Source: Rhizobium johnstonii 3841 (GTDB lineage Bacteria > Pseudomonadota > Alphaproteobacteria > Rhizobiales > Rhizobiaceae). From it: a stretch of DNA of 64,000 nucleotides. The notes beneath the pieces are model-generated. The model was not told the DNA's origin and searched no databases. It worked only from the letters and a program-made list of their open reading frames with translations. Positions 25,519 to 34,815 of this stretch are shown piece after piece. Made by a program: the position numbers and the translations under genes. The stretch's first letter is position 1; each line of letters begins with the position of its first letter. Location: NCBI RefSeq assembly GCF_000009265.1, contig NC_008380.1:1059501-1123500 (forward strand), given 5' to 3'.

Positions 25519-26207
25519 CAGGCGGCGATCTCCTTGTAGCGGGCGATCGCTTCAGCAGCCGGCGCATCGGCGGCAAGCCGCCCTTCATGAAACAGCAGCA
25601 CCCGCTCGAAACCGGCGATCAGCTCCAGATCATGCGTGATGATGATGGCGCTTTCCGGGAGACCGGCGATAATCCCTTCGACCAGCGCCCGGTTCTTGAG
25701 GTCGAGTTGGTTGGTCGGTTCGTCGAGGATGAGGATGCCCGGCCCCGTTGCCAGTACCGAGCAGAGGGCCGCCACCTGCAACTCGCCGCCCGAAAGCTCA
25801 TGTGCGCGCCGATCGGCCAGCGCCTCAGCGCCGAAGCGGGCCAGCACACCCTCGACCTTCGCCTCGATCTCCGCCTTGGTGAAGCCGCGCCGCTTGAGCC
25901 CGAAAGCGATGTCGTCTTTGACGATCGGCAGGATGATCTGGTTCTGCGGCGACTGGAAGATGAAACCGACATCGGCCACAGCGGTTTTCTCGTCGCTGGT
26001 GTCGCGGCCGTTGACGGTGACGCGGCCGACCGATGGCTTGGTCAATCCGTTGATCAGCCGCGCGAACGTGGTCTTGCCCGAACCGTTCAGCCCGATGACG
26101 CCGATGCGTTTTCCACTGATGCCAAGCGTCAGCGGCTGCAACGCCACCCGCGCCCCGAAACTGACCCCGGCGCCTTCGAAACGAATATCCAAACCAATCC
26201 CTCGCAT
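25518..26207 (-). CDS. bioM: BioM, ECF transporter ATPase
   Basis: A 229-residue ATPase with Walker A GLNGSGKTT (about residues 38-46), a Q-loop in FIFQSPQNQ, signature LSGGELQ and Walker B ILILDEPTNQLD. It energises BioNY. An ATG at 26207 is used here; the TTG five codons later is preceded by GAGGG at better spacing and may be the true start. No BioR-like box is obvious before it. The upstream gap contains a mosaic repeat and the divergent YcaQ gene. Confidence 0.9.
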   Translation of the reverse strand: MRGIGLDIRFEGAGVSFGARVALQPLTLGISGKRIGVIGLNGSGKTTFARLINGLTKPSVGRVTVNGRDTSDEKTAVADVGFIFQSPQNQIILPIVKDDIAFGLKRRGFTKAEIEAKVEGVLARFGAEALADRRAHELSGGELQVAALCSVLATGPGILILDEPTNQLDLKNRALVEGIIAGLPESAIIITHDLELIAGFERVLLFHEGRLAADAPAAEAIARYKEIAA

Positions 26208-26235
26208 TTTTCATCGGAGGAGATTGCCGAAACCG

Positions 26236-26375
26236 GCCCCTCATCCGGCTGCCGCCACCTTCTCCCCGCTTGCGGGGCGAAGGGACCATGCCGCGACCTC
26301 TCCATTCCCCACCAACCTCTCGCAGGGCACGTCCCCTCTCCCCGCCGGCGGGGAGAGGGTTAGGGTGAGGGGCAG
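26236..26375 (-). repeat. Rhizobial intergenic mosaic-type repeat, copy A (inverted)
   Basis: About 140 bases begin CCCCTCATCCGGCTGCCGCC and end with the reverse complement of CCCCTCACCCTAACCCTCTC, with internal palindromes of TCTCCCCG type. The same block recurs at 34006, 43574, 50131 and 58918 in the opposite orientation. Confidence 0.85.
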
Positions 26376-26501
26376 CCATTGGCGCCAACCTGACAGCAGT
26401 GCTTCTACACGGGGAATCGAGGATGATGAAAGTGCAAATCTTGCCGTCGATATGGGTCGATATCGGGTGGCTAGGAAGATTTTCCGGATTATGATGGGGC
26501 C

Positions 26502-27692
26502 ATGACGAATCTGCTTTCCAATTCCGACGCCCGCCGTGTCTTCCTTGCCAAGCAGGGCCTCAGCGCTCCGCCGAACCGCGCCTTGACCAAGGCCGGCCTG
26601 CTGCAGCTCATCCATGAACTGGGTTTCGTCCAGGTGGACAGCATCCAGACGGTGGAGCGGGCCCATCATCAGATCCTGTTTTCCCGCAACCAGACCTACA
26701 GGCGCGAGCATCTGACCGCGCTGCTCGAAAAGGACGGCGCGCTGTTCGAGCACTGGACGCATGATGCTTCCATCCTGCCGAGCGCCTTCTTCGTCTATTG
26801 GAAGCACAAGTTCCTTCATCAGGAGAAGGTGCTCATCGAACGCTGGCGCAAATGGCGCGGCGAGGGCTTCGAGGCGGCCTTCGAGGAGACCTATGAGCGC
26901 GTGCGGCGCGACGGCGCGATCCTGTCGCGCGACATCAAGGCCGACGGCCACGTTTCCGGCGGCTGGTGGAACTGGCATCCGAACAAGACGGCGCTCGAAT
27001 ATTTCTGGCACACCGGCAAATTCGCCATCGCCGGCCGCTCGAATTTCCAGAAGATCTATGATCTGGCGGAGCGCGTCATCCCGACCGAGTTCCGCGAGCC
27101 CGAGGTGAGCCGCGAGGAATTCGTCGACTGGGCCTGCCGCAGCGCGCTCACCCGGCTCGGCTTCGCCACCCATGGCGAGATATCAGCCTTCTGGAACCTG
27201 GTCTCGCCCGATGAGGCCAAGGCCTGGGTATCAACCCATCGCGACGAACTGATCGAAGTGCTGATCGAACCGGCGCTCGGCGGCAAGGCGCGCCCATCCT
27301 GGGCTTTTGCCGATTTCCTGTCGACGCTCGACACTTACCCCGGTGCGCCGCCCCGCATCCGCGTGCTCAGCCCCTTCGACCCGATGATCCGCGACCGCAA
27401 CCGCACCGAACGCCTGTTCGGCTTCTTCTACCGCATCGAGATTTTCGTGCCCGAGCCGAAGCGCGAATATGGCTATTACGTCTTCCCGCTGCTCGAAGGC
27501 GACAGGCTGATCGGCCGCATCGACATGAAGGCGGACCGGAAGAAGTCGACGCTCGACGTCAAGCGGCTCTGGCTGGAGCCGGGCGTGAAACCGTCGGCCG
27601 GGCGATTGGAGAGGCTGGAAGCGGAGTTGGAGCGGCTGGTGCGGTTTGCCGGCTTGGAGAAGGTCGTGTTTTTGGAGGGCTGGAGAGGGTAA
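26502..27692 (+). CDS. YcaQ-type DNA glycosylase (winged-helix, crosslink repair family)
   Basis: A 396-residue member of the HTH_42/AlkZ-YcaQ family. In characterised members these enzymes remove alkylated or crosslinked bases. A QVDSI motif near residue 45 matches the catalytic QxD/E motif. Further conserved segments are HHQILFSRN, HWTHDASILP (about residues 84-93) and PFDPMIRDRNRTERLFGF (about 290-307). ATG at 26502 gives the usual family length of about 400. It stands alone between two repeat elements. Substrate range cannot be told from sequence. Confidence 0.88.
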   Translation: MTNLLSNSDARRVFLAKQGLSAPPNRALTKAGLLQLIHELGFVQVDSIQTVERAHHQILFSRNQTYRREHLTALLEKDGALFEHWTHDASILPSAFFVYWKHKFLHQEKVLIERWRKWRGEGFEAAFEETYERVRRDGAILSRDIKADGHVSGGWWNWHPNKTALEYFWHTGKFAIAGRSNFQKIYDLAERVIPTEFREPEVSREEFVDWACRSALTRLGFATHGEISAFWNLVSPDEAKAWVSTHRDELIEVLIEPALGGKARPSWAFADFLSTLDTYPGAPPRIRVLSPFDPMIRDRNRTERLFGFFYRIEIFVPEPKREYGYYVFPLLEGDRLIGRIDMKADRKKSTLDVKRLWLEPGVKPSAGRLERLEAELERLVRFAGLEKVVFLEGWRG

Positions 27693-27853
27693 CCCCTTCT
27701 CCCCAGCGGGGAGAAGGTGGCGGCAGCCGGATGAGGGGGCCTCATGGCACGCCGCTCAATATTGCCCTTCGCTTGCGCTCAGTGCACTCGCTCCTAACGT
27801 CGCTCACCCCCTCATCTGTCCTTCGGACATCTTCTCCCCGCTGGGGAGAAGAG
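27691..27853. repeat. Partial mosaic repeat pair with inverted halves
   Basis: A half copy of the mosaic element (27693-27740, ending GCAGCCGGATGAGGGGG) is followed by a second inverted half (27808-27853, CCCCCTCATCTGTCCTTCGG onward). CTTCTCCCC and GGGGAGAAG units form hairpins. It starts at the stop of the glycosylase gene and may serve as a 3' end hairpin for both flanking, converging genes. Confidence 0.75.
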
Positions 27854-27862
27854 GAGGAGCCC

Positions 27863-28966
27863 TCAGCAGATCTCCGTCGTGCTGATCTTGATGCCGAAAC
27901 CTTCGAGGCCGACATAGTGGCGCTCGCGGCTGGTGAGCAGCTTGATCGAGCTGACGCCGAGATCCCTAAGGATCTGGGCGCCGAGGCCGATTTCCAGCCA
28001 TTCGCTGTCGCGCGTCTGGGCTTCGGCATGGGCTTCTCGGCCCTGGTTGCGGGCCTTGCGGCCGTTATCGTGGTGGCCGACGCCGACCGAGCCTTCGCGC
28101 AGATAGACGATGACGCCGCGGCCTTGCTCGGAAATCTTCTGCATGTAGAAATCGACCGGGCTGTTCTTGCCGAACAGATCCTCGGCGACATTCTCCGGAT
28201 GCAGGCGCACCGGGATGTCGACGCCGTCGCGGATGTCGCCGAAGACGACGGCAAGATGCTGCATCGGGTCCCAGGGCAGCGAATAGGTATGGGCCTTGGC
28301 CCTGCCGAACGGCGTCTCGATGTCGAAGCTGGTGCCGAGTTCGATCAGCGTTTCCTTGCGCTGGCGGTAGGCGATGAGATCGGCGACGGAGACGAGCTTC
28401 AGCCCGTGCTGTGCGGCGAAGTCGACCACCTGTGGGCCGCGCGTCACCGTGCCGTCGTCGTTGACCAACTCGGAGATGACGCCGATCAGCGGCAGGCCGG
28501 CGAGCTTGCAGAGGTCGACGGCGGCTTCCGTATGGCCGGAGCGCATCAGCACCCCGCCTTCGCGGGAAACCAGCGGGAAGATGTGGCCGGGACGGACGAA
28601 ATCGGAAGCGCCGACATTCGGATTGGCGAGGTTGCGCACCGTCAGCGTCCGGTCGTCGGCGGAGATGCCGGTCGACGTGCCGTGCTTGAAGTCGACCGAG
28701 ACGGTGAAGGCCGTCGTATGGGCCGAATCGTTTTCCGCCACCATGGCGTTGAGGTTGAGGCGCTTGGCCTCTTCCTTCGGCATCGGCGCGCAGACGATGC
28801 CGGAGGTGTGGCGCACGATGAAGGCCATCTTCTCCGGTGTGCAATGCACGGCGGCGACGATCAGGTCGCCTTCGTTCTCGCGGTCATTGTCGTCCATGAC
28901 GACGACCATCTCGCCGGCCTCAAAGGCCCGGATGGCGTCGACGACGCGCTTCTGGTCATAAGACAT
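27863..28966 (-). CDS. ribBA: RibBA-type 3,4-dihydroxy-2-butanone-4-phosphate synthase with degenerate GTP cyclohydrolase II domain
   Basis: Residues 1-200 form the DHBP synthase domain with DDNDRENEGDL and the HTEAAVDLC region, which makes the four-carbon unit of riboflavin. Residues 210-367 align with GTP cyclohydrolase II, but the three zinc-binding cysteines of that domain are absent: where they are expected the sequence reads RLHPENVAEDLFG. The C-terminal half is therefore probably inactive as a cyclohydrolase, and a separate RibA would be needed. It lies 12 bases after aroC on the same strand. Confidence 0.88.
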   Translation of the reverse strand: MSYDQKRVVDAIRAFEAGEMVVVMDDNDRENEGDLIVAAVHCTPEKMAFIVRHTSGIVCAPMPKEEAKRLNLNAMVAENDSAHTTAFTVSVDFKHGTSTGISADDRTLTVRNLANPNVGASDFVRPGHIFPLVSREGGVLMRSGHTEAAVDLCKLAGLPLIGVISELVNDDGTVTRGPQVVDFAAQHGLKLVSVADLIAYRQRKETLIELGTSFDIETPFGRAKAHTYSLPWDPMQHLAVVFGDIRDGVDIPVRLHPENVAEDLFGKNSPVDFYMQKISEQGRGVIVYLREGSVGVGHHDNGRKARNQGREAHAEAQTRDSEWLEIGLGAQILRDLGVSSIKLLTSRERHYVGLEGFGIKISTTEIC

Positions 28967-28978
28967 GGGCGAGCGCTC

Positions 28979-30076
28979 CTATTTCAGACGGCCGGTCTGG
29001 CCGCGGTCGCGAAGATAATGGTCGGCGACGGCGCAGGCGACCATCGCCTCGCCGATCGGCACGGCGCGGATGCCGACGCAGGGGTCGTGCCGGCCCTTGG
29101 TGCGGATATCGACATTCTTGCCCTCCGCATCGATCGACTGGCGTTCGGTCAGGATCGACGAGGTCGGCTTGACGGCGAAACGCGCCACCACCGGCTGCCC
29201 GGTGGAGATGCCGCCGAGAATACCGCCGGCATGGTTGGAAAGGAAGATCGGCGTGCCGTCATTGCCCATGCGCATCTCGTCGGCATTGTCTTCGCCGGAC
29301 GTTTCGGCGGCGGCAAAACCATTGCCGATCTCGACGCCCTTGACGGCGTTGATCGACATCAGCAGCGCGGCGATATCCTGGTCGAGCTTGGCATAGATCG
29401 GCGCACCGAGGCCGGCCGGCACACCTTCGGCAATTACCTCGATAACAGCGCCGATCGAGGAGCCGTTCTTGCGGATGCCGTCGAGATATTCCTCCCAGAC
29501 CGGCACGATCGCGGCATCGGGCGAGAAGAACGGGTTCTGATCGACTTGATCCCAATCCCAGTTGCGGCGGTCGATCTTGTGTTTGCCGATCTGCACCAGC
29601 GCGCCGCGCACGGTGACGCCAGGCACGACAAGGCGGGCGATGCCGCCGGCAGCAACCCGCGCAGCGGTTTCGCGCGCAGAGGAGCGGCCGCCGCCGCGAT
29701 AGTCGCGAATGCCGTATTTGAGGTCATAGGTATAGTCGGCATGGCCGGGGCGATATTGCCGGGCGATCTCGCCGTAATCCTTGGAGCGCTGGTCGGTGTT
29801 TTCGATCAGCATGGAGATCGGCGTGCCGGTGGTCGTCATCGTCTCGCCATCGGCGTCGAGCATGACGCCTGATAGTACCTTCACCAGATCGTCCTCGCGC
29901 CGCTGCGTCACGAAGCGGGATTGCCCGGGCTTGCGCTTGTCGAGCCAGACTTGCAGGTCCTCGAGCTTGAAGCTGAGCCCCGGAGGGCAGCCGTCGACGA
30001 CGCAGCCGAGCGCCGGACCATGGCTTTCGCCCCAGGTGGTTACGCGGAAAAGGTGACCGAATGTATTGTGCGACAT
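28979..30076 (-). CDS. aroC: Chorismate synthase
   Basis: Converts EPSP to chorismate, the last step of the shikimate pathway, using reduced FMN. It has 365 residues from ATG 30076; the open frame to 30190 is longer than the family. N-terminal [14 protein letters not shown] signature ([19 protein letters not shown]) and an [17 protein letters not shown] segment near residue 130 are diagnostic. It is probably cotranscribed with ribBA, which follows after 12 bases. Confidence 0.95.
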
Positions 30077-30308
30077 GTGTTCCCACGGTGGCGCGCCAAA
30101 GCCGGTCGCTGCCGGCCGCGCCATTGCTTGAAAAGGCGCGACACTCATAGGCCAAAAAACCGCCGAGGCAAAAGCCTTTCTTTGCGCCAAACCGGCAGCT
30201 CAGGAAATGCTGTTTCCGTTCGTTGCCATGGACGGGCGGCGCATGTTGGCCCCATTCTCTCTGCTCAGGCGGGGAGGGGGAAGGGCGAGACCTGTCGGCA
30301 GGCCGCGA

Positions 30309-33300
30309 TCAGGACGCCAGCCGCCACCCCGTTCCTGTGGCTTCGTTGGTGAAATCGTCGAAGGAGAGCGGCCGCGAGAAGGCAAAGCCCTGGAGGATAT
30401 CGCAGCCGAGATCGCGCAGCAGTGCGGCATGTGCCGCCGTCTCCACCCCTTCGGCCACCGTCTCGACGCCGAGCGAGCGGGCGATTTCGATGATCGAGCT
30501 GACGAGTGCGCGCTCCTGCGAGGCATTGACGATCGGCTGCACCAGCTGGCGGTCGATCTTCAGCCGCTTGGGCTTCAGCTTCAACAGGCTAACGATCGAG
30601 GTATGGCCGGTGCCGAAATCGTCGATCTCGATATCGATGCCGAGCGCCTTGATGCGCTCGAGATTCTGCGAGACGACGTCCTCGCTCTCGTCGAGGAAGA
30701 TCGATTCCACCAGTTCGAAGGAGATTTCGCCGGGGCGGATATGCAGGTCGGCGAGTGATTCCAACAGGCTGCCGTCATGCAGCCGCCGTGCCGAAACATT
30801 GACCGAGACCTTGGGCACCACAATGTCGCGCGCCGTCCAGCGCACCTTGTCGCGCAGCGCCGTTTCCAGAACGATCCGGTCGAGCATCTGCACGACATTG
30901 ATCTCGTCGGCAATGCGCAGGAACTTGTCGGGTGTCAGCAGCCCCTTGGACGGGTGGTTCCAGCGCACCAGCGCCTCGACGCCCGTCAGTTCCATCGTCC
31001 GGGCGCAGAATTGCGGCTGATACCATGCGGTGAATTCGCCATTGTCGATGCCGGCAAGGATCTCGTCGGCGGTGCGCTTGGTGTTGATGATATCGGCCTG
31101 GAGATTGTGATTGAAGAATTCGAAGCGGTTGCGGCCCATGCTCTTGGCGCGGTAGAGCGCGATATCGGCATTGATCAGCACCTTGCGCGCATCGACATGG
31201 ATGCCGTTGGCGAGCGCAATGCCGATCGACACGCCGCAGCGGCAGGAAAAGCCCTGGAAATCGATCGGCTGGCGCATCTCCTCGATGATCCGCGTCGAAA
31301 GCTGCGCCATCTCTTTGTCGCCGACGTCGAGTGCCAGAATGACGAACTCGTCGCCGCCGATGCGCGCGACGATGTCGCTGCCGCGGACATTCTTGGCAAG
31401 CACCTTCGAGGCGTGCACCAGCATCGCATCGCCGGCCGCATGGCCGAGCGTATCGTTGATGTCCTTGAAGCGGTCGAGGTCGATGTGCAGGATCGAGAAT
31501 TTCTGCCGCTGCTGGCGACCGTCATGGGTCAGACTTTCCAGTGCGATATCGAGCTTGCGGCGGTTGGCGAGTGCGGTCAGCGGATCGTGCAGCGAATTGT
31601 GCTCGATCCTGTTCTTGACAAGCTCGAGCTCGATATTCTTGGCGACCGCCTCGTCCTTGGCCGCCTTCAGCCGGATCGTCATCAGCACGTCTTCGGTGGC
31701 GTCGAAGGCGATGCCCATGATCTTCATCTCGCCGGTCCCCGTCTGGTGGACCTTGCCGACCGAGCGCACATAGCGCACCGAGCCGTCGTCGACGATCACG
31801 CGGCAGACGAGGGTGTGCGTGTCGCCGTTGCGCTTGAAGTGGCGCGCGCTTTCGAGCGCTAAGGCCCGATCCTCGGGGTGGATGCAGCCAAGCCAGGTCT
31901 CTTCGGTCATGAAGCCGTTGCGCGGCGCAAGGCCATAGAGCTCGTGCATCCGCTCGTTCCAGATCGAGCCGCCGAGGCCCGGCCGAGCCTCCCATATGCC
32001 GCACTGATAGGAATTGAGCGCCAGGTCGAGCCGGCTGGAAAGCTCGGCGAGTTGCCCCTCGCGGCTCGACAGCTCTTCAAGCGCCAGCTCCAGCTCGGCA
32101 TTCTTGACCTCGCTCGTATCCTTGGCCTTGCGCAGCGTGTCGGTGGTCTCAGCATCGGCGGTCACGTCCCAGACGATGCCGATCGTCTTGCTGACGCCGC
32201 CGGCATCCGTATAGAAGGCGCCGACCGAGCGCAGGTGGCGGATGCCGCCATTGCCTAACAGGATCCGGTACTGCGCCGTGCAGGCAGCACCCGCAATGCT
32301 GCAGCTGAAGAAATGCACTTCGGCGGTTTCACGGTCCTCGGGCAGGATCGCCGCCAGCCATTCGTCGAGCACCCGGCTTCCTTCTGCCGCCGCTTTGCCG
32401 TGCAGGGCTGCAGCGCGCGCGTCCCAGAGCAGGCTGCTCGAATGATCCTCCAGCTCCCAGATGCCGATATTGGAGGATTCCAGCGCCAGGTTCAGCCGCT
32501 GCGATAGTTCCAGCAGTTTTGCCTCGCGCGTTTCCAGCGCGGTGATGTTGCGATTGCGCTCGCCGAGCAGCAGGGTCGCGAAGAAGATCGGCACGATGAT
32601 GATGAAGCCGGCGGCAACGATGATCAGGCGCAGCTCGGTGCGGTTTTCGGGTATCGCGTTCCAGCCGCTGTTCGGCACGGCAGAAAGCTCCCACTTGCCG
32701 CCGGCAAAGCCGATCTTCTGGCGCATCGGATCCTTGCCGTCGATATCGGAGGACCCGAAGAACGGCGCGGGGGGAGGAGCTTTGGCGGCGGTCGGCAAGC
32801 CGATATCGCGAATGGCGATCGAAAGATGGCCGAGATGCGGATAGCGCTCCTGGTTTTCGCGGTCGCGTGCCGGCATCAGCCCGGTCGCCTGGTAGAACAT
32901 CGTCTGGTCGATGGCGACTTCGACCGCCCCCCAGATTCGCCGCTGGCCATTCTCCTTGACGTAAACCGGGAAGAAGATGGCAAAGGCGTCCCGGCCTTCG
33001 GTGCTGATCGGGCCGTAGAAGCGCGCCGACTGGTTGCCGGTCGCGCCGGTTATCGCCTGGCGAAAGAAGAGCGCCTCGCGCACGTCGCGGCCGATCCGCT
33101 CATTGCCGGACTGCGCTGGGTGGATGTCGCGGATGATGAAATCAGGCGCGACGGCGATATGAATGAAAGACGGGTTCTGGATCAGCAGCCAGTTGATCTG
33201 GCGCTCCATCTCCTCCCCGTTTGCCGCGCTGACGGAGATCAGGTTCGTCAGGTCGCGCACGACGCTGAGGTCCATATTGATCTCGGCCATGACGCGGGCG

Positions 33301-33488
33301 CGGATGAGGTTCGTCTCGTTTTCGGTGCGGATACGAAGTTCGCGCACATGAGACGCAGTATTGGCCTGGTCGAGCCCGAAGCCGACCATGATGACGACGA
33401 GGGCGACAAGCGAGGAAACCAGAAACGAGACGCGGCTATTCTTCAACACGCGCCGCAACTGCTTGCTGTCGCTGAGCCTGGATAACAA
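30309..33488 (-). CDS. Membrane-bound c-di-GMP protein: CHASE-type sensor, two PAS, GGDEF and EAL
   Basis: A 1059-residue protein. A transmembrane helix (about residues 20-40) and a second one (about 285-305) flank a periplasmic sensor that looks like a CHASE domain. Two PAS/PAC modules follow (about 330-450 and 475-600). The GGDEF domain is intact (IGGDEF near residue 712) with an RGSD inhibitory site five residues before it. The EAL domain is intact (GVEALVRW near 835, DDFGTGHTS further on). It may both make and break c-di-GMP in response to an outside ligand. No operon partners are seen. Confidence 0.9.
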   Translation of the reverse strand: MLSRLSDSKQLRRVLKNSRVSFLVSSLVALVVIMVGFGLDQANTASHVRELRIRTENETNLIRARVMAEINMDLSVVRDLTNLISVSAANGEEMERQINWLLIQNPSFIHIAVAPDFIIRDIHPAQSGNERIGRDVREALFFRQAITGATGNQSARFYGPISTEGRDAFAIFFPVYVKENGQRRIWGAVEVAIDQTMFYQATGLMPARDRENQERYPHLGHLSIAIRDIGLPTAAKAPPPAPFFGSSDIDGKDPMRQKIGFAGGKWELSAVPNSGWNAIPENRTELRLIIVAAGFIIIVPIFFATLLLGERNRNITALETREAKLLELSQRLNLALESSNIGIWELEDHSSSLLWDARAAALHGKAAAEGSRVLDEWLAAILPEDRETAEVHFFSCSIAGAACTAQYRILLGNGGIRHLRSVGAFYTDAGGVSKTIGIVWDVTADAETTDTLRKAKDTSEVKNAELELALEELSSREGQLAELSSRLDLALNSYQCGIWEARPGLGGSIWNERMHELYGLAPRNGFMTEETWLGCIHPEDRALALESARHFKRNGDTHTLVCRVIVDDGSVRYVRSVGKVHQTGTGEMKIMGIAFDATEDVLMTIRLKAAKDEAVAKNIELELVKNRIEHNSLHDPLTALANRRKLDIALESLTHDGRQQRQKFSILHIDLDRFKDINDTLGHAAGDAMLVHASKVLAKNVRGSDIVARIGGDEFVILALDVGDKEMAQLSTRIIEEMRQPIDFQGFSCRCGVSIGIALANGIHVDARKVLINADIALYRAKSMGRNRFEFFNHNLQADIINTKRTADEILAGIDNGEFTAWYQPQFCARTMELTGVEALVRWNHPSKGLLTPDKFLRIADEINVVQMLDRIVLETALRDKVRWTARDIVVPKVSVNVSARRLHDGSLLESLADLHIRPGEISFELVESIFLDESEDVVSQNLERIKALGIDIEIDDFGTGHTSIVSLLKLKPKRLKIDRQLVQPIVNASQERALVSSIIEIARSLGVETVAEGVETAAHAALLRDLGCDILQGFAFSRPLSFDDFTNEATGTGWRLAS

Positions 33489-33732
33489 AACGAAACCCCC
33501 ATGTTGACGAGCAACTGTAGGGCGCGCGGGTTAATTTACGATTGCCCGCCGGCGATGCCGAGAGATCGCGGGAAGGGAAAAACCGCGGATTAACGCACCA
33601 TCTTGATTATATTTAAAATCCTATTCATCAATTGGGCGGGAAAAGCCATTCTTACGGGCAATTTTCGCCATATTCAGGAGCTTATCTGTGGCCAGTCATG
33701 TTCTCGTGCAGCGTCTTAAAAGGATTGTCGCC

Positions 33733-33993
33733 ATGCGTTTCGTCGTCGCCACGCTTTTGGCAACAGCAAGCTTCCTGTCACCGATGAGCGGTTTTGCCGA
33801 GAGCGCCGATGTCGAGGCGACCATCAAGAAGGTCGACACGGCCAACCTCGTGCTGACGCTCGACGACGGCAAAACCTATCAGGCGCCCGAGGAGTTCAAT
33901 TTCGACGGCCTCGAAGCCGGCGTGAAGGTGATCGTCTTCTACACCGAGGTCGACGGCAAGCGCGTTATCAACGATCTCGATATCGTTAAATAG
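33733..33993 (+). CDS. DUF1344 family small periplasmic protein
   Basis: An 86-residue protein with a signal peptide (residues 1-22, ending GFA) and a short beta-rich DUF1344 domain (VEATIKKVDTANLVLTLDDG, about residues 26-45). ATG at 33733 has AAAGGA eight bases upstream. A GTG at 33688 also has AGGAG upstream and would add 15 basic residues before the signal; the shorter form is preferred. DUF1344 proteins are common in Rhizobiales and have no established role. Confidence 0.8.
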   Translation: MRFVVATLLATASFLSPMSGFAESADVEATIKKVDTANLVLTLDDGKTYQAPEEFNFDGLEAGVKVIVFYTEVDGKRVINDLDIVK

Positions 33994-34005
33994 GCAGCGG
34001 ATTGC

Positions 34006-34134
34006 TGCCCCTCACCCTAACCCTCTCGGGGAGAGGGGACGTGCCATACGAGACGTAGATGGGGACGGAAAGGTCGCGATATGGTCCCTTCGCCCCGCGA
34101 GCGGGGAGAAGGTGGCGGCAGCCGGATGAGGGGC
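34006..34134 (+). repeat. Rhizobial intergenic mosaic-type repeat, copy B
   Basis: Forward copy of the repeat at 26236, from TGCCCCTCACCCTAACCCTC to GCAGCCGGATGAGGGGC. It lies between the DUF1344 gene and the converging histidine phosphatase gene. Confidence 0.85.
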
Positions 34135-34201
34135 TGGTGTCGGCAATCTCATTGGCCGGTAACGCGCTCGTGTCCCAATCCGACCTAGCGCCCTGCAATC
34201 C

Positions 34202-34792
34202 CTACAGCCAGGCGATCGTCCGCTCAGTGGTTTCGATCCGGATGATCCGGTCCTGCGGGATCGCGCCTTCCGCAGCGCTGCTTTTCGGCAGGTCGGCGAT
34301 CGTCTGGAACAGCGTGCGGATGACGCCGCCATGGGTCACGCAGACCGTCGGACGATCGACGGAGTTCAGCCAAGAGCCGGTGCGCCAGGAGAGGATTTCG
34401 TAGCTTTCCGCGTCATCGCCGGGCGGGATGAAATCCCATTTCGAGGCGTTGCGTTCCGCCACCCGCTCGCGCTGGGTCGCCTTCAGCTCCTTGATCGTCG
34501 AGCCCTCCCAGTCGCCGAAGGAAATTTCCACCAGCCTCGGATCGGTGCGATAGGCAAGCGGCGGCAGGCCCATGGCGGTGCGCATGATTTCCATCGTCGC
34601 ACGCGTGCGCTGGAGCGGGCTTGCGACAAAATCGAACTCATCGACCGTGTCGCCGAGAATCTCCGCCAGCGCGACACCGTTCTGCCGGGCCTGTTCCAGG
34701 CCCGTGGCATTCATCGGGATATCCTTCTGACCCTGCAGACGGCGCTCCGCATTCCAGTCAGTCTGGCCGTGTCTGATCACGTAGATAAGCAC
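34202..34792 (-). CDS. Histidine phosphatase family protein (phosphoglycerate-mutase-like)
   Basis: A 196-residue protein of the histidine phosphatase superfamily. The catalytic RHG motif is YVIRHGQTDWNAERRLQGQ (residues 4-22), a SPLQRTRATME segment lies near residue 58, and the second catalytic histidine is in VCVTHGGVIRTLF near 155. Family members act as sugar- or cofactor-phosphate phosphatases. The substrate is not identified. It is followed on the same strand by nothing but the repeat, and fabI lies 23 bases upstream. Confidence 0.85.
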   Translation of the reverse strand: MLIYVIRHGQTDWNAERRLQGQKDIPMNATGLEQARQNGVALAEILGDTVDEFDFVASPLQRTRATMEIMRTAMGLPPLAYRTDPRLVEISFGDWEGSTIKELKATQRERVAERNASKWDFIPPGDDAESYEILSWRTGSWLNSVDRPTVCVTHGGVIRTLFQTIADLPKSSAAEGAIPQDRIIRIETTERTIAWL

Positions 34793-34815
34793 GGTCTCGC
34801 ATCCCTATGGAGAAA

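Noticed and set aside
27731..29872. A 713-residue plus-strand open frame opposite ribBA and aroC
   Set aside because: It lies antisense to two well-recognised genes; long shadow frames are expected in this high-GC DNA and its translation has no recognisable domain.
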